Origin: Beroe forskalii
Taxonomy: Eukaryota; Ctenophora; Nuda; Beroida; Beroidae
Assembly (NCBI GenBank): GCA_011033025.1
Contig: WFMF01000221.1
Location: 186,001 to 250,000 of the forward strand
Reading direction: 5' to 3'
DNA: 64,000 bases
Part shown: one piece after another, positions 29,101 through 36,362 of the stretch
Layout: each line of letters opens with the position of its first letter
Position numbering within the stretch: position 1 is the first letter of the stretch
Program-made: the position numbers and the translations under genes
The notes under the pieces: model-generated
Seen by the model: the letters and a program-made list of their open reading frames with translations, nothing else
Told to the model about the DNA's origin: nothing
Database searches by the model: none

Positions 29101-32100
29101 AGTCTGCCTTCTACACCTCTCAAGGTGTCTAACTCTTTGTTCTTCAGTCCCAGCTCTGTCTCAAGTTGCTCTCTCAGCCGGGCTTCTTCTAAAAGCTGTG
29201 AGACGGAATGTCAAACTCTACAGATTAATCATGGGGCGATTCATCAATGTAATGTAAAGGATAAACGATGAAATATCATTTCAAATTAGATAGGTTAACA
29301 AGTATTCGTGACCATATTTATTGATTTACCTTATTTTCGATGTCATCAAGTCTCCCTCTGATGTCGCCAATTTCTATTTCCTTTTCCTCAAGTTCTTTTT
29401 CGTTTTCAGCTAGCTGTCTCTCAACTGCGACGGTAAATTTGGGAAATTCATTAAATGCACATGAAAATATTTTATTTTGAGACGGGTTGAAATCTTGCTG
29501 CACCAGGAAATGTAAAATGACTGAAAATTTGAAATTTCACTACTGAATAAATCCCAATAAAACGTTGATCTTCCATTCATAGTACATATCAATAGAAGGT
29601 CGTCCAAACATCAGCGTGAGGTGTGTAAGTATGTAAGCATTTACTAACTGTTTCTCTTCTCCCGCTCATTATCGAGAATCTTCTGTTCTAGCAGCTGTAT
29701 CTTGCTGTCGTCCCCTATCTGCTCACTGTAGTCAAAGTCTCTGTAATGCTCCTCTTGGTGGGTTAGTCCTGAGAGAGAAATTTGTTATAAACAGTAAGAA
29801 AATCAAGGTAGGGATGAATGAATCTTAGTGACTTAGTGACATAGGTATAATGATTTGCAAAATGTTAGTTTGTCTAGAAACAATAAATAAAGAAATAATC
29901 AAAAATACAATATACAGACTCACCTGGCGGTATGATACCATATTGAACAGGATACAAAGGAGCTTTGCTGACATAACCACTTTCTTCGACATGATCCTTC
30001 ACGTCCTGAAAATTTATTTATGTTGAATATGGTCGCAAATAATCATTTGACTTCAGTCTTCAGTCTAATAACAAACTTAGCTAGAATACCAGTCTTCTCC
30101 ATCAAACTTGTTGCGGATTCATTGAAATATACCTTATTAAGAAATAAGTACTCACAGTGTCATGAGCAAAGGGAGGAGGGCCAATGTCCTTGAACCTAGC
30201 ATCCACCTTGTACATTGACAGTTCCTGCTCTAAAGCATAGTGTTTGTAGCAAGCAGCAGTCAACTCAGTAGTTCTTGCTTCTAACTGATCATGGAAAATT
30301 ATCACATCATCACAACAGAGTTAATTGATATAATTTGTGTTTTATGAATAGCGCTAAATTCAAATATCATTTTCATCACTTTAAACTTACATGTCATATT
30401 AATAACAGACTAAATTACCAGTTTTTTAGTGTTAGTCAGTTCCTCTTCAAGTTCAGCTATCTTGAGCATACTTGAGTTCCCTGATCTCCTTAACTTATCC
30501 TCCACACTTTTCTTGTCTTCCAGAGCCCTGATAACTTCTTCCCTTTCCCTGGACACTGCATCTATCATCCGAGACTTGTTCAGAATCTCATCCTGCATAG
30601 CATTCACCTCATCTACAGGGGGTAGAAAAGTGGCTCAAGACATTCTTTTTTGGCTATAACCAAAGCATAAACTTGATGAAAATAGACTATGAACTGACAA
30701 TAAGTTACAGAATATAATAATAAAAGACTTAAGAGGCTTGTCATTCAAATCGTTTAGTTTATGAACATCTAAGATTGAATTAAGCACTTATCCATGACAT
30801 ACCTTGTTGATATCTCTTATCAGCTGATGCTCTCATAGCTGCACTCACAGGAGAACCATCAAGGAGCTCCAAACCTCGAAGGTAAAAGACAGCAGTATCT
30901 GTTGCATGTGGTGCAACATCTACCACAGGGTTGTGGTGGAAACTGAAATCAACTAGATTTCCAAGTAATCTCATGTCACGGATCTGTTTGATCTGAAAAT
31001 ATGACTGTTTTGATCCCTTTAATAAATTTCACTTGTTTGATTGGTTATTGAAGATAATCAGTTATTAGATAATCAGTACCATGGAAATCTAAGGCATGGT
31101 ACTTACCTCTGCAATTTTATTGTGTGAAACATCAAGCTTCTTTATCCTTTGTAAATGCTTGAAAATTTTATGAGGTAATACTGTGATCTCATTATGACTT
31201 AGATCCAAAACTTCAAGATTCTGAAAATAGTTCTGGTCACCAATTGACAAATGATTTAAGATTTTATCACAATTTGCTAGATGATAGTAGGTATTTAAGA
31301 CTCCATTGGTTCAATAAAAATATGATAATATTTCAGGGGCCTTGATGTAGATTTCAATTTCATTTTGCCACAATATTTTAATATTGAGTAATTTCATCAT
31401 TCTATTGCATGTTGATAGACTGGATATTCAAAATTCATCCTATACTCACAACAAGAGATGATATGTTTTCAATTTTCTCAATCAAGTTGAAGCTCAGATT
31501 GAGAACAGAGAGCTTTTTGAGGTGGTCAATGTTCTCAATTTTCTCTATTATATTATGACTCAGACTTAAGTCTTCCAATTCAGTCACATGATCAAGGTTT
31601 TCAATTCTCTGAAATGTTTAGACAAATTATGGGGTAGCCTTTAATAACATGCAGATTGGTTTTTGAAGAAAGTTTTCTTGATGATTTGAATAGTTATAAG
31701 GCAAAGTGCAAATTATCAGGAAATAAGATGTTTCTAAGTGACTCAAATTAGGTAAATAAGTACCTATTTAGTATTAATGTCTGCAAATTAGACTTCAGCC
31801 TTACCCCTTCGATTATAGGACTTGAAAATACATACCTTGATCTTTTTAATGTATGTTCCCTTTGATGATAGAGTTAGATTTAGTTTCTTTATTGCCCACA
31901 TTTCATCTTGTTGTGCAACCTTTTTGATGAGTCTTTCAGTAATGTATTGAACTGTCATCGACATATTTGCATTCTTATTACTTGTGTCTGCTACACTTGT
32001 GTTTGCTGAACTTGTGTCAGCTGATAAACATTATAAATGGGTTAGTGAATAAAGATATAATTGCATGATGCATCATGTTACATCCGCCTAAAATGATTCT

Positions 32101-32312
32101 ATGCTTCCCCATTGATGGTCTATCTATGTCATTGATCATTGATGCAGTGAAACAAAATTTTATATATCAATACATGACAATATGTTCCACTGTGTTCAAC
32201 TTTTATAATATCGTAATTTATCATTACTAAACATACCCATGGTACTGTTAAGAAGAGGTACTGGTGTTAAATCACTAAATCCATTATCAAGTACATCCTG
32301 ATCTTCTGACAT
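1..32312 (-). CDS. CNTRL: Centriolin (CNTRL/CEP110) homologue, about 39 exons, 3' end beyond window
   Basis: This gene encodes a large coiled-coil scaffold of the mother centriole and midbody; that role is known from vertebrates. Coding exons I read (plus-strand limits, 5' to 3' of the gene): 32237-32312, 31836-32020, 31450-31608, 31107-31220, 30803-30992, 30419-30612, 30156-30284, 29924-30005, 29649-29768, 29330-29424, 29082-29195, 28859-28954, 28597-28721, 28197-28371, 27947-28048, 27582-27773, 26981-27145, 25331-25381, 24736-24828, 24453-24529, 23261-23417, 22902-23007, 22705-22788, 22443-22558, 22050-22182, 19959-20158, 18547-18588, 16470-16601, 16132-16275, 15684-15787, 7391-7511, 6831-6935, 5071-5255, 4732-4861, 3506-3653, 1349-1663, 1006-1148, 299 to about 424, and 49 to the edge. 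Each is bounded by AG/GT signals and the phases chain without a stop, giving about 1,690 codons against about 2,325 in human. The start is the ATG at 32310-32312 (MSEDQDVLDNG). Identity rests on domain order plus several linker blocks that match vertebrate centriolin as I remember it. Least certain are the 42-nt exon at 18547 and the acceptor of the exon at 299. Confidence 0.9.
439..572. repeat. 57-bp tandem repeat, 2.3 copies, in centriolin intron
   Basis: The phrase AGTGTTTAGAGAGA recurs at 439, 496 and 553. The unit also contains CTGAGGAAGTCGGCC and CTTTAGAGAGAAGGAC. It starts about ten bases upstream (in gene orientation) of the exon at 299-427, so it overlaps the region where the branch point should be. 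Confidence 0.9.
2554..2616. repeat. 31-bp direct duplication
   Basis: Two exact copies starting at 2554 and 2585, each running from ACAGAGTTCAGATTG to TATAAAATCA. They lie in the intron between the centriolin exons at 3506 and 1349. The rest of this 1.8-kb intron shows nothing else I can name. Confidence 0.9.
4459..4520. mobile_element. 62-bp hairpin/MITE-like palindrome with 15-bp perfect inverted ends
   Basis: GATATTAACCAATCA at 4459-4473 is exactly complementary to TGATTGGTTAATATC at 4506-4520. The centre contains a second stem (GTTGAAAGTCAAC). It lies in the centriolin intron between the exons at 3506-3653 and 4732-4861. The inner AACCAATCA/TGATTGGTT pair recurs in another palindrome at 43451-43489. 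Confidence 0.75.
5256..6830. other. Centriolin intron of 1.6 kb without recognised content
   Basis: AT-rich intron with no convincing open frame, TIR or tandem repeat on either strand. It has only minor homopolymer runs. Confidence 0.6.
7133..7206. repeat. 33-bp duplication ending in (CCTA)n
   Basis: GCGCCTCCGTGGAAGCGC and GCGCCTCCGCGGAAGCGC begin at 7133 and 7166. Each is followed by ATTTTACCTACCTAC; the second runs into an extended CCTA repeat. Confidence 0.9.
7281..7366 (+). mobile_element. Copy of the 'GACGTCATTATCATAGCG' palindromic MITE family
   Basis: It begins ACGAGAAATAGTCCGG and ends AACCGCCTATTTCTCTT, with the family core GATGACGTCATTATCATAGC then GAGTTGATGACGTTG. It is close to the intact copy at 48087-48167; its left TIR is degraded. 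It sits 24 bp inside the intron beyond the 5' splice site of the centriolin exon 7391-7511. Confidence 0.75.
8794..8897 (+). mobile_element. 104-bp palindromic element, 13-bp perfect TIRs
   Basis: GTGACCGTATACC at 8794-8806 is exactly complementary to GGTATACGGTCAC at 8885-8897. The interior has CAACTTACATGGTCGAGGCG and the local palindrome GGACGAGGCGTGCCGAG. Partial direct copies follow at about 9094-9225 and 9312-9345. An inverted copy lies at 47649-47738 and shares flanking sequence (CCGGTTCCATGAT..CAGCTG). Confidence 0.75.
9442..9647. repeat. 21-bp minisatellite, about 10 copies
   Basis: The unit is GGTAATCCTCGGTACCTAAT plus one base, with variants GGGACCTCATC at the 5' end and GGTACCTTATC in the middle. 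It lies in the same 8.2-kb centriolin intron. Echoes of the unit (GGTAATCC, CTCGGTA) recur at about 9872-9920. Confidence 0.92.
10217..10248. repeat. Palindromic CACGTG cluster
   Basis: GATAATCACGTGATTATC (10217-10234) is a perfect 18-bp palindrome, followed by a second CACGTG and another GATTATCACG-like copy. It could act as an E-box pair, but nothing else here looks like a promoter, so it is only noted. Confidence 0.5.
11965..14977 (+). CDS. Unidentified gene inside a centriolin intron, opposite strand, with apparent frame break(s)
   Basis: I do not recognise the family. Segments: 11965-12128 (start candidate in ACCATGTTG, MLPALGQCSRSPGGG; an in-frame ATG also lies at 11956), 12906-13485, 13703-13835 and 14640 to 14972 or 14977. 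Donor and acceptor signals are good (GTATGT, CACCAG, GTAAGT, CCGCACAG, GTACAA, TTTTGCAG) and phases 2, 2 and 0 chain. The predicted product has a basic, Ser/Pro-rich N-terminus with nuclear-localisation-like clusters (NRKRKNSGSK, MKRGREEDE). A folded-looking middle follows (KERFVMVQVFTKDSLVKSDL, SSEIVISHLGGKQQ, FLENPAYCEQFIRQFGDGIR, STALLTYYGTNSSDWVELRD). In exon 2 the first frame stops at 13476, but the coding-like frame leading to the exon-3 junction is offset by one base near 13416. Exon 4 also has two competing open frames. A polyadenylation-like AATAAA lies near 15407. It may be a transcription-factor-like protein or a decaying copy; both are guesses. Confidence 0.6.
12764..12900. repeat. 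Pyrimidine-rich tandem repeat before exon 2 of the nested gene
   Basis: Imperfect units of the type CTTTCTAATCCATCTTTCTT followed by TAACCC repeat about five times. They end at the acceptor ATCACCAG (12905), so the repeat supplies an extended polypyrimidine tract for the plus-strand exon at 12906. Confidence 0.8.
16974..17046 (-). mobile_element. Copy of the GACGTCATTATCATAGCG MITE family, inverted
   Basis: GGCGGTCC at 16974 pairs with GGACCGCC at 17027-17034, followed by TGTTTCTCATG. Read on the minus strand the core GATATCATTATCATAGCACC matches the family core. It lies in the centriolin intron between the exons at 18547 and 16470. Confidence 0.7.
18457..18506 (+). mobile_element. 50-bp hairpin element with AGAGCTGTGCA inverted ends
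   Basis: AGAGCTGTGCA at 18457-18467 pairs perfectly with TGCACAGCTCT at 18496-18506. The centre is CCGCCTCGACTTCGTCTCGG. A second copy, reversed, is at 41783-41832. It lies about 40 bp from the centriolin exon at 18547. Confidence 0.75.
21201..21280 (+). mobile_element. Degenerate copy of the GACGTCATTATCATAGCG MITE family
   Basis: CGTTTTAGGATGACGTCATA, ATCACGATTTAACGTGG and CGTTGAGCCGCCTAAAGG follow the order of the intact copy at 48087-48167. TTTAGG and CCTAAA now form the ends. It lies in the centriolin intron 20159-22049; the rest of that intron is AT-rich without recognisable content. Confidence 0.6.
22050..29768 (-). CDS. CNTRL: Centriolin central region: coiled coil, linker and second coil (exons 9-25)
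   Basis: Exons 9-16 (27582-29768) are a continuous acidic/basic coiled coil, for example ERQLAENEKELEEKEIEIGD and LEQQLEEAVEEREGLEEEL. Exon 17 (26981-27145) reads RLDPDEVARRILRFLEDRL, parallel to the LVRPEEVAARVDELRRKL block of human centriolin, and ends with a Pro-rich tail. A 51-nt exon (25331-25381), a 93-nt exon and a 77-nt exon follow, encoding low-complexity Pro/Ser linkers (HRSPSPPPVINVNVPDQ). Exon 21 (23261-23417) is basic (YVTRHRRKRVV). Exons 22-25 resume heptads (SAREREDSENQKRLAEKERR, AEREVDHMRDMMQSRDID). For exons 9 and 22 phase continuity decides between adjacent donors: GTTAGT before 29649 and GTTGGT before 22902. Confidence 0.85.
24839..24933. repeat. Imperfect direct duplication of about 48 bp in a centriolin intron
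   Basis: ACGTGTTTCTGTTAATGT followed by AATCACTTCATCAGGT occurs twice in succession, just upstream (gene orientation) of the exon at 24736-24828. The second copy has a 6-bp insertion. Confidence 0.8.
25390..25965. repeat. 16-bp minisatellite, about 35 copies
   Basis: The core is AGTGGTGTCAGAGTGG with variants AGTGGTGTCAGGGAGA and GATGTGTCAAGGGGAATT. Higher-order structure is visible: the pair GTCAACAAGAAGATGTG/AAGGGGAATTGG repeats about 107 bp apart (at about 25530 and 25625). It starts nine bases after the acceptor of the 51-nt centriolin exon, in the upstream intron. Confidence 0.92.
26824..27035 (-). repeat. 76-bp tandem triplication covering the end of a centriolin exon and its donor
   Basis: Copies start at 26824, 26900 and 26976, each running TGTACCTTGATAATGGG through GCACTCTGGGGTAGGGG to GCATGGGGGTTT. 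On the minus strand each copy is CCCCATGCAG..CCCATTATCAAG|GTACAT, i.e. the coding end of exon 26981-27145 plus its GTACAT donor. Copy 3 belongs to the exon; copies 1 and 2 lie in the intron with intact donors and CATGCAG acceptor-like sites. Confidence 0.92.
29924..30612 (-). CDS. CNTRL: Centriolin linker and first coiled coil (exons 6-8)
   Basis: Exon 6 (30419-30612) begins the heptad region (EVNAMQDEILNKSRMIDAVS, then IAELEEELTNTKK). Exon 7 (30156-30284) holds the most diagnostic block of the gene, ELTAACYKHYALEQEL followed by SMYKVDARFKDI; vertebrate centriolin has ELTRACQKQYELEQEL and AFYKIDAKFEPL in the same place, directly C-terminal to the LRR cap. Exon 8 (29924-30005) gives a proline/tyrosine-rich linker (VSKAPLYPVQYGIIPP), again as in the family. 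Splice phases 1/0, 0/0 and 0/1 connect to both neighbours. This is the strongest single reason for calling centriolin rather than a generic LRR coiled-coil protein. Confidence 0.93.
30803..32312 (-). CDS. CNTRL: Centriolin N-terminus with leucine-rich repeats (exons 1-5)
   Basis: Exon 1 (32237-32312) supplies a short acidic N-terminus. Exon 2 (31836-32020) reads VQYITERLIKKVAQQDEMW followed by IKKLNLTLSSKGTYIKKI, which parallels the YITEALIKKLTKQDN segment that opens vertebrate centriolin. Exon 3 (31450-31608) carries SDS22-type repeats such as LEDLSLSHNIIEKIENIDHL and LSVLNLSFNLIEKIENI. Exon 4 (31107-31220) continues with LEVLDLSHNEITVLP and IKKLDVSHNKIAE. Exon 5 (30803-30992) holds the LRR cap: LVDFSFHHNPVV and then LRGLELLDGSPVS, equivalent to the LESLEGQPVT block in vertebrates. 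Phases are 1,0,0,0,1. The protein is much shorter before the LRRs than human centriolin. Confidence 0.92.
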
Positions 32313-32404
32313 ACTAATGAAAATTATTATGTGGTTATAATCAAGGCTTTAGTATCCATTTGGATAAACATATGGAGCAGTTATGTTGGCTTGAATCTTT
32401 GGGG

Positions 32405-32515
32405 GAGTTTCAGTGTCCCAATTGTCCCAATTGTCCCTGTCCCAATTTACTTTTTTTGAGTTTGGGACTGGTTTTTGGGACAATTGGGACAACTGGGACA
32501 TTTGGGACAAACAAA
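32405..32515. repeat. Short inverted GTCCCAATT repeat cluster
   Basis: CCCAATTGTCCCAATTGTCC at about 32415 is followed by GGGACAATTGGGACAACTGG at 32478 in reverse orientation, with a CTTTTTTTGAGTTTGGGAC spacer. It lies just upstream of the centriolin start codon and is related to the larger cluster at 32795-33090. Confidence 0.85.
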
Positions 32516-32794
32516 AAAGTGAAAAAATCGGCCATTTATCATTTTTTACATTTATCCAAGTTTTTCTATCATTTAAATGAAAGTGATATTCACACTACAG
32601 TAGAAAGTACATATTAAGGTTGTGTTAGTTTGCAGTGGTCAAGTGTTCCCACTTCCCTATCCAAAAAGTATGATACGATAAAGACAGTGGCAGTTGCAAC
32701 GCAGCAAGTGCTACTATGCAACAGGGTTTGAGACAAAAAACACTAAACTACTGCTCAAAAAACCATCATTTGAGCCCCATTTGACTCTTTCACT

Positions 32795-33092
32795 TTTGTC
32801 CCAATTGTCCCAAATGTCCCATTTGTCCCAATTGTCCCATTTGTCCCAGACCGCATTCACTTTTTTGAGTCCCATTTGTTCCGTTTTCCCTGTCCCATTT
32901 GTCCCAATTGTCCCATTTGTCCCAAATGTCCCAATTGTCCCAGTCCAAATTCACTTTTTTGAGTTCCATTTGTTCCATTTTCTCTGTCCCATTTGTCCCA
33001 ATTGTCCCATTTGTCCCAAATGTCCCATTTGTCCCAATTGTCCCTGTCCCAATCCACTTTTTCTTGAGTTTGGGACAATTGGGACAGTGACA
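32795..33092. repeat. 9/18-bp GTCCCAATT/GTCCCATTT minisatellite with inverted end
   Basis: Units of TTGTCCCAATTGTCCCAT alternate, interrupted three times by a spacer of the type CATTCACTTTTTTGAGT. The array closes with an inverted GGGACAATTGGGACAG at 33071. The 9-bp period lacks stop codons in most frames, which explains overlapping open frames on both strands; none is a credible gene. Confidence 0.9.
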
Positions 33093-34015
33093 CCCCCCCC
33101 CCCCCATCTTTACGGTTACTTTGGATGAAAATAAGCAGTATCATTATATACACATCATGGGATCAGAAGACAAAGTTTTGATTTTTAAAAGCTATGCTAG
33201 CATCTCTATAGAATAAATAATGCAGACCCATAAGTCCTGGGGGGACAGAGGGACGTGTCCCCTAAGTTTTCTGGTAAATTGCTGAAATAATGCTCAAAAT
33301 TCAATAAAAAATCTAAATTTTCAAAAAGAATTCATCTGTAGCAGTAAAATCTACCACATTATGGCAGTAAAGTCTGCCACATTATGGTTTAAAATTTCCA
33401 TGTCCCCATCAGTTTTTCTTTTTGATTTACACATCTTAAAGAATGATTTCTTGGAGACATTAATCTGCAAGACTTTTCTTCTACTTTACTTTACAGAATC
33501 CCATTAGGTATTACAATTTGCTGGGCATGAGCAAAATCCAAGTGAATCACACCAGCGGATTAAGTTAGCATCCCCCTAGCTCCGATGATATGCAAGTATT
33601 ACACTGTGGTCGAGTGAAACACAAAGAGTCAAGTCAGTCCACACCGCAAAAATCTACTAGTTTCGACAGGTTACATTATCTGAATAATATGAAACCTATC
33701 GTCATCAGGATCTCCTTGGACATAGACTTCCTGAAGGAAAACTAACCTCACCAAACCTGAAATTACCCTTCCTTAGAAAAAAGACATTCAGACATTTGAA
33801 TGTCTCATCCAATGCCTTATCTATAGAGGTGTATGGGTATACTACAAGCATAACAAAATACTGAATGTTTCACCAAAAAGTTTGCAATCAAAACAAGAAA
33901 AATTTAGGCAAAAAAACTAGTCTGAAGCGGACAGGGGATTAGGGGAATTTTGCAATCATTCATTCAAGATTGCTAATGCAACAATCAATGAAGGTAACTC
34001 TAACCAGCGCACTCT
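33093..34015. other. Intergenic stretch with one dispersed repeat
   Basis: There is no credible gene. Positions 33808-33870 (ATGCCTTATCTATAGAGGTG and following) match, inverted, 47528-47600. CTAGTTTCGACAGGTTACAT near 33659 and a later CCTATCGTCATCAGG form a weak hairpin. Confidence 0.6.
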
Positions 34016-34780
34016 TTTGGGCCGTCATTCGGTCCGTCTAGCGTCAGTCAGTTATTTGGGCACATTCTCAAATGTTCCCTTAACCAAGGGCTTTGCTTGT
34101 CGCGCCGCGCACTTTGTTCGCGAAACCAGGGTCCTGGTTAGGGCAACACCAAATGCTTACTTGCTGTCCTGCCTCGCACGGCCATTGCTCTAACTAGATT
34201 CCTAGTTTTAGGCGCACGCGCGCCGCACCTTGCTCCAACAACGCGACACCCCTGGTTAGGGTTTGCTAAACACGTATATCCCTGTGTGGCTCGCGCGGCG
34301 CGCTTCCCGTAGGGAAGCGCGCGGCGCGTACACACACCTATGCGGGCTTAGGAAGGTTAGGGTAAGCGTTGCCCTAACCAGCGCCCTGGTTTCGCGCACG
34401 GAGTACACGGTGCGGCGACGCCCCTCGTTAGGGGAAGGGTAAGCACGGCCGCGCGTATTGAGGGCTTTGGTTAAAGCAAGTCATTCGGTACAGTGTTACA
34501 ATTTGTTTTTAAGGCCGCATAGGTGTGTGTATGCGCCGCGCGCTGCACGCTTACCTGTTTTGAGGAAGCACGCCGGGTTGTTCATCGTTGATGGACCCTT
34601 CCGAGCGACGCGCCGCGCGGCTTGCGTCAGCGGGTCATTCAGGCATCGTCTGACAACACGCCGGTCGACACGAACAGGAAATATGACTTTAAATAACAAT
34701 ATACCATCTGATTATCTCTGTGAATTGCACACCTGTACACACACCTATGTGGGCTTAAGAATTTCTTAGGTTAGGCCGGC
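34016..34780. repeat. CpG-rich nested inverted-repeat block with GGTTAGGG motifs
   Basis: It is strikingly richer in GC and CpG than its surroundings. The hairpin GCGGCGCGCTTCCCGTAGGG/AAGCGCGCGGCGC lies at about 34294-34330. GTACACACACCTATG occurs at about 34328 and 34734, and its complement CATAGGTGTGTGTATGC at 34518. GGTTAGGG or its complement occurs at least five times, along with ACCAGGGTCCTGGT. Ends marked by AACCAGCGC and TTAGGTTAGGCC suggest a foldback element or several nested ones. No open frame looks coding. Confidence 0.7.
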
Positions 34781-34822
34781 GTTATATTACATACTCCATA
34801 GTTTTTAGAGTTTATCTGTCTA

Positions 34823-35988
34823 TCAAGTTAACAGAGGACCCTATCGCTAACAGGGGACACTATCAAGTTAACAGAGGACCCTATCACTAACAGGGGACAC
34901 TATCAAGTTAACAGAGGACCCTATCACTAACAGGGGACACTATCAAGTTAACAGAGGACCCTATCACTAACAGGGGACACTATCAAGTTGAGGACCCTAT
35001 CACTAACAGGGACACTATCAAGTTAACAGAGGACCTATCACTAACAGGGGACACTATCAAGTTAACAGAGGACCCTATCACTAACAGGGACACTATCAAG
35101 TTAACAGAGGACCCTATCACTAACAGGGGACACTATCAAGTTAACAGAGGACCTATCACTAACAGGGGACACTATCAAGTTAACAGAGGACCCTATCACT
35201 AACAGGGGACACTATCAAGTTAACAGAGGACCTATCACTAACAGGGGACACTATCAAGTTAACAGAGGACCTATCACTAACAGGGGACACTATCAAGTTA
35301 ACAGAGGACCCTATCACTAACAGGGGACACTATCAAGTTAACAGAGGACCCTATCACTAACAGGGGACACTATCAAGTTAACAGAGGACCCTATCACTAA
35401 CAGGGGACACTATCAAGTTAACAGAGGACCCTATCACTAACAGGGGACACTATCAAGTTAACAGAGGACCCTATCACTAACAGGGACACTATCAAGTTAA
35501 CAGAGGACCCTATCACTAACAGGGGACACTATCAAGTTAACAGAGGACCCTATCACTAACAGGGGACACTATCAAGTTAACAGAGGACCTATCACTAACA
35601 GGGACACTATCAAGTTAACAGAGGACCTATATCACTAACAGGGGACTATCAAGTTAACAGAGGACCCTATCACTAACAGGGGACACTATCAAGTTAACAG
35701 AGGACCCTATCACTAACAGGGGACACTATCAAGTTAACAGAGACCCTATCACTAACAGGGGACACTATCAAGTTAACAGAGGACCTATCACTAACAGGGG
35801 ACACTATCAAGTTAACAGAGGACCCTATCACTAACAGGGGACACTATCAAGTTAACAGAGGACCCTATCACTAACAGGGGACACTATCAAGTTAACAGAG
35901 GACCCTATCACTAACAGGGGACACTATCAAGTTAACAGAGGACCCTATCACTAACAGGGACACTATCAAGTTAACAGAGGACCCTATC
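34823..35988. repeat. 40-bp satellite array, about 29 copies
   Basis: The unit runs TATCAAGTTAACAGAGGACC then CTATCACTAACAGGGGACAC. The two halves are themselves related, so the 40-mer is a diverged dimer of a 20-mer. Copies are nearly identical, differing mainly by single-base losses in CCC or GGGG. A noisy inverted array of the same unit is at 52370-54690. Confidence 0.95.
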
Positions 35989-36273
35989 ACGTGGTGCGTT
36001 TAGTTGTACAGGTGACTTCAGATGTGGTGCACATTTCATTTGCTCGATTTACGAATACTAGGTAATGGTTACAAATCACCCTTATTACAGGCGCCAGCAG
36101 AGGTCAATGACATTGAACTTCCTCAAGTTTTTGCTCGTGTACCCTTTCTTTTGTTATAGCGACTTCTAATGTGTATTATACCCACCACTCACCTATACAC
36201 TTATACAGATGAATTCTATGATTCTACGACGAATGATGAATAAAAATGGGATGTGTTAACTCCACCTAACCGC

Positions 36274-36362
36274 GCTAATGAGCTGAATTCGCAAAGTGGT
36301 TGGGAGGTGATTTGCCCAGCTAATGAGCTGAATTCGCAAAGTGGTTGGGGAGGTGATTTGCC
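36274..36362. repeat. 47-bp direct duplication
   Basis: GCTAATGAGCTGAATTCGCA followed by AAGTGGTTGGGGAGGTGATT and TGCC appears twice in tandem. Confidence 0.92.

Noticed and set aside
32694-33153. Overlapping open frames on both strands (SQLSQMSHLSQ; WDKWDNWDKWD)
   Set aside because: They arise from the stop-free 9-bp GTCCCAATT repeat.
34823-35988. CRISPR-like array
   Set aside because: Regular 40-bp periodicity, but the whole unit repeats with no unique spacers, and the context is an animal genome. It is a satellite.
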